From UBA7328 sp002471345 (lineage in GTDB: Bacteria; Bacteroidota; Bacteroidia; Chitinophagales; Saprospiraceae), in contig CAXGOB010000054.1 of assembly GCA_964011275.1 (NCBI GenBank), positions 1-34,958 on the forward strand: a stretch of DNA of 34,958 bases, read 5' to 3'. Of this stretch, positions 32,904-34,958 are shown piece by piece. The notes below the pieces were generated by a model. It searched no databases, had not been told where the DNA came from, and saw only the letters and a list, made by a program, of their open reading frames with translations. Each line of letters starts with the position of its first letter. Position 1 is the first letter of the stretch. The translations under genes were made by a program, and so were the position numbers.

Positions 32904-33779
32904 CTACTCAACGGAATTCTGCATTTTCAGTTTCAATAATTTTCTAATGACGACTATGAATAATAAAATAGAAAGAAGAACCACAGAAACAATAATAAAA
33001 AAGTGACTATCTATACCTGTCATGCTAATAGGCTTGTACTCAAAAGTGCCAATTACATCAGACCACCAATAAGATGACATTACTATATCCCAAGAAACAT
33101 GAGCAATAATACCTGGTAAAAGTGAATTGGTGGCATAAGCTAGATAGCCGATCATGAATGAAATTATGAAGGCTGGCACCAAAATACTAATCAACCAAGC
33201 CTGATGAATATGAATGACAAGGAAGATTATCGTAGAAATAAAAATGGCGACAACAGGTCCATATTTTAGCTCTAGTGGTTTTTGCAAATATCCTCGATAA
33301 CCAATTTCTTCACATACACCTGCTGTCATCGATACACCTATAATAATTGACCATGAAAGTAAAGGTGAGAGGTCATTGATAAGACTTAAATTTTTAAATA
33401 CTTCAGGCTGAAATTCAACTATTCGAAACGTTAACATTAGACCAGTATTGAGAAGAAGAGCTATTAAAAAAGCAGCACACAATCCCAAGACCCATACCGA
33501 TCTTTTGAGCTTTATTCTTCGTATACAAATGCGACGAAACTCTTGTGTATTTGATGGAGCCCATTTACCACTGAAATACATCCAGTAAAAAATCAAAATG
33601 ATAGCCATAAGCAAAACAGACCATGATCCAGGAATATTCATTACAAGGACAGCCCAAATACTAACCCCTATTGTACTGACACCAAAACCAATTAAAATTG
33701 AACGGATGACTAGAGGAATTTTCATCCATAATCGTCCTAAAGAATTTGAAGGGTAACTTGAAATTTTTAGCTGCTGCAT
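32904..33779 (-). CDS. CPBP-family intramembrane glutamic protease (Abi)
   Basis: A 291-aa membrane protein with about seven to eight TM helices. The CPBP motifs are present in order: CEEIGYRGYLQ (Glu157-Glu158 ... Arg162), FLVIHIHQAW (His190) and IIAHVSWDIV (His227 ... Asp231). These proteases process or protect membrane proteins and peptides, such as bacteriocin self-immunity factors. Downstream of an AraC-type regulator in the same orientation, it is a plausible target of that regulator. The substrate is unknown. Confidence 0.85.
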   Translation of the reverse strand: MQQLKISSYPSNSLGRLWMKIPLVIRSILIGFGVSTIGVSIWAVLVMNIPGSWSVLLMAIILIFYWMYFSGKWAPSNTQEFRRICIRRIKLKRSVWVLGLCAAFLIALLLNTGLMLTFRIVEFQPEVFKNLSLINDLSPLLSWSIIIGVSMTAGVCEEIGYRGYLQKPLELKYGPVVAIFISTIIFLVIHIHQAWLISILVPAFIISFMIGYLAYATNSLLPGIIAHVSWDIVMSSYWWSDVIGTFEYKPISMTGIDSHFFIIVSVVLLSILLFIVVIRKLLKLKMQNSVE

Positions 33780-33838
33780 GATATTCGATATTTCTTATTA
33801 ATACAGCTAATATCCAATGATGCATGACTAAAATCGAC

Positions 33839-33854
33839 CGACATCAGGATGTCG
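33839..33854. repeat. 16-bp palindrome between AraC and CPBP genes
   Basis: CGACATC (33839-33845) and GATGTCG (33848-33854) are a perfect 7-bp inverted repeat with a 2-nt centre. It is 10 bp past the AraC-type stop and about 60 bp before the protease start. It may be an operator for the protease gene or a short terminator hairpin; the U-run after it is weak. Confidence 0.5.
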
Positions 33855-33864
33855 TACGCATTAC

Positions 33865-34872
33865 TCAAATTGTTTTTCGGAATTCAGAAGGTGTCTGACC
33901 AGTTTCTTTTTTAAAGGCAGTATTGAATGAAGATTTAGAATTGAACCCTGATTGGTACATTGCCTCTAGAACTATCAGCTTCTCATCCACAGATTCTTTC
34001 AAGATGCGTTGGACTTCTTGAATTCTGTATGAATTAATAAAATCAAAAAAGTTTTTTCCGAACGATTGATTGATGACCTGTGACAGGTGTTTAGAAGATA
34101 TAGATAGCTCCTTAGACAAATCGGTAATACTCACTTGAGGGTTCAAAAAAGGTTTTTCAGTTCTGAGGAAAATCAATATTTGGTTTTTGTAGTCTTCTAT
34201 TTGAATTGGTGTCAAATTCGATCCTTGGTATTTGGTCGTTTCATTTTGAGCAATACCTGCAAATATTTCAGGCTGCCGAAGTGCCTTGAGGATAACCCTA
34301 TTGACGAAGTAAAAGATAAAAATGAGCAAAATGATTAAGGTGACCATAAACGCCAAAATGTTTTCTGTTAAGGCTATGAAATTTTGAATCAGAGACACAA
34401 AAGCCAACAGGCCAAAGGTGGAAAGAGAAAAGCTCATCCAAGACAGATTGATTTGATCTATTTGAGAATATTTACTCTTAATAATCTTGCGATACTTAGA
34501 AAGAGAATGATATGTAAGTCCGAGGTAAACAAATAGATGGACATACATAAAAGTACTTATTAAATAAAACTGCCAAGGCAAGTCCGTATTAATGATCTCC
34601 TCCGAGATGCTAGATGGTGTAAGGTTTCTAAAGTATCCGAGGAAAATCGTAAACAACAAGTAGGGTATGAGATGCAAGGCATCTTTTCTAGATAATTTGA
34701 AATCTTTAAAAATAACACCATGTCCATATAGATAAAATAAGGGGCCATAGACAAGAAAAAAACCATCATCAATATATTGTAGGAACCTCCATTTGACTGA
34801 GACACTATTTATTTGAAGTGTAAGTTCTCCCATATTCCATGCGATCAGGATAAAAATAATACCCAAGAGCAT
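33865..34872 (-). CDS. membrane-anchored AraC-family regulator (7TM-type), 5' end abnormal
   Basis: A 335-aa protein from ATG 34872. N-terminal hydrophobic helices at about residues 1-13, 32-50, 67-83, 100-120, 145-165 and 172-192 form a sensor membrane part. The C-terminal two-helix-turn-helix AraC domain (about 235-335) has VSITDLSKELSISSKHLSQV, FFDFINSYRIQEVQRIL, and a second HTH with MYQSGFNSKSSFNTAFKKET. The frame stays open upstream of the ATG for 20 more codons (reading HRKGNRRNN just before Met1) to a TAA at 34933-34935. That upstream sequence looks like the end of the family's first TM helix plus its usual K-G-N-R-R loop, so the true N-terminus is probably missing. The ATG may not be the native start. 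Confidence 0.75.
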   Translation of the reverse strand: MLLGIIFILIAWNMGELTLQINSVSVKWRFLQYIDDGFFLVYGPLFYLYGHGVIFKDFKLSRKDALHLIPYLLFTIFLGYFRNLTPSSISEEIINTDLPWQFYLISTFMYVHLFVYLGLTYHSLSKYRKIIKSKYSQIDQINLSWMSFSLSTFGLLAFVSLIQNFIALTENILAFMVTLIILLIFIFYFVNRVILKALRQPEIFAGIAQNETTKYQGSNLTPIQIEDYKNQILIFLRTEKPFLNPQVSITDLSKELSISSKHLSQVINQSFGKNFFDFINSYRIQEVQRILKESVDEKLIVLEAMYQSGFNSKSSFNTAFKKETGQTPSEFRKTI

Positions 34873-34927
34873 GTTGTTACGCCGATTACCCTTTCTATGT
34901 GTGATTGTAGCCTTGCGTAAAAATAAG

Positions 34928-34958
34928 ACAGTTTAAAAATGAATTAAATTTAAACTGT
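34928..34958. repeat. inverted repeat at the right edge of the window
   Basis: ACAGTTTAAA (34928-34937) and TTTAAACTGT (34949-34958) pair perfectly around an 11-nt AT-rich loop, exactly at the last base. It contains the TAA that closes the upstream frame of the AraC-type gene. It could be an operator, the edge of a mobile element, or an assembly-end artefact. Confidence 0.6.

Noticed and set aside
1..34958. CRISPR array, tRNA or rRNA genes, prophage or transposase
   Set aside because: No regularly spaced repeats, no cloverleaf or TpsiC-like sequence, and no transposase, integrase or phage structural gene was seen by reading both strands.

Overview
The window looks like chromosomal DNA of a free-living, probably aquatic member of the Bacteroidota, most likely of the Cytophagia/Cytophagales type. 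The evidence is AT-rich DNA with weak Shine-Dalgarno sites and A-rich leaders, relaxed Bacteroidota-type lipoprotein signals, a Bacteroidota-type ParC, a GldA/GldF/GldG-like ABC system with a DUF4340 partner, a 7TM-AraC regulator, and fasciclin/SigK/RskA genes. The assignment is inference from gene content. No rRNA, tRNA, CRISPR array, phage or complete insertion sequence was seen.

Layout. (1) 0-3.1 kb, + strand: a membrane-fusion lipoprotein, a MacB/FtsX-type permease and an ATPase, forming an efflux or lipoprotein-handling ABC system. (2) 3.3-9.2 kb: a lipoprotein alpha/beta-hydrolase; an NTF2-fold lipoprotein gene interrupted by a stop codon in its signal peptide; a 3-TM protein; a sterol-desaturase-type di-iron hydroxylase; an SRPBCC protein with a small partner; a CIA30-like protein; and an M14 carboxypeptidase lipoprotein. 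(3) 9.3-13.6 kb: a Kbp/LysM protein, a GlsB/YeaQ membrane protein, a 544-bp gap with a 9-bp tandem repeat and a Cys-rich micro-ORF, an old-yellow-enzyme-type oxidoreductase, a Tat-exported sugar-isomerase-like protein, and a PnuC-like membrane protein. (4) 13.7-20.6 kb, all - strand: a closely spaced anion-transport cluster read as phosphate porin -> Na/Pi symporter -> ChrA -> small secreted protein -> SulP -> beta-carbonic anhydrase, ending in a clear terminator. (5) 20.7-22.8 kb: a FAS1 (fasciclin) protein divergent from a SigK-like ECF sigma gene and its RskA-like anti-sigma factor. The sigma gene carries an in-frame TAG in place of a Gln codon of region 2. (6) 22.8-27.0 kb: ParC, a 53-aa YqaE/Pmp3 protein, a small unknown protein and a DinB-like protein. 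(7) 27.2-31.3 kb: a four-gene GldA-GldF-GldG-DUF4340 operon. (8) 31.4 kb to the end: a propeller-like lipoprotein, a CPBP protease and a membrane-anchored AraC regulator whose 5' end is abnormal near an inverted repeat at the window edge.

The most interesting items are the SigK-RskA-FAS1 triad (the same partnership known from Mycobacterium) with a broken or read-through sigma gene, a second gene with one nonsense codon (the NTF2-fold lipoprotein), and the anion-transport cluster. TAG and TAA are both used as ordinary stops elsewhere in the window, so a reassigned genetic code is unlikely. Gene decay, conditional readthrough or assembly error remain possible.
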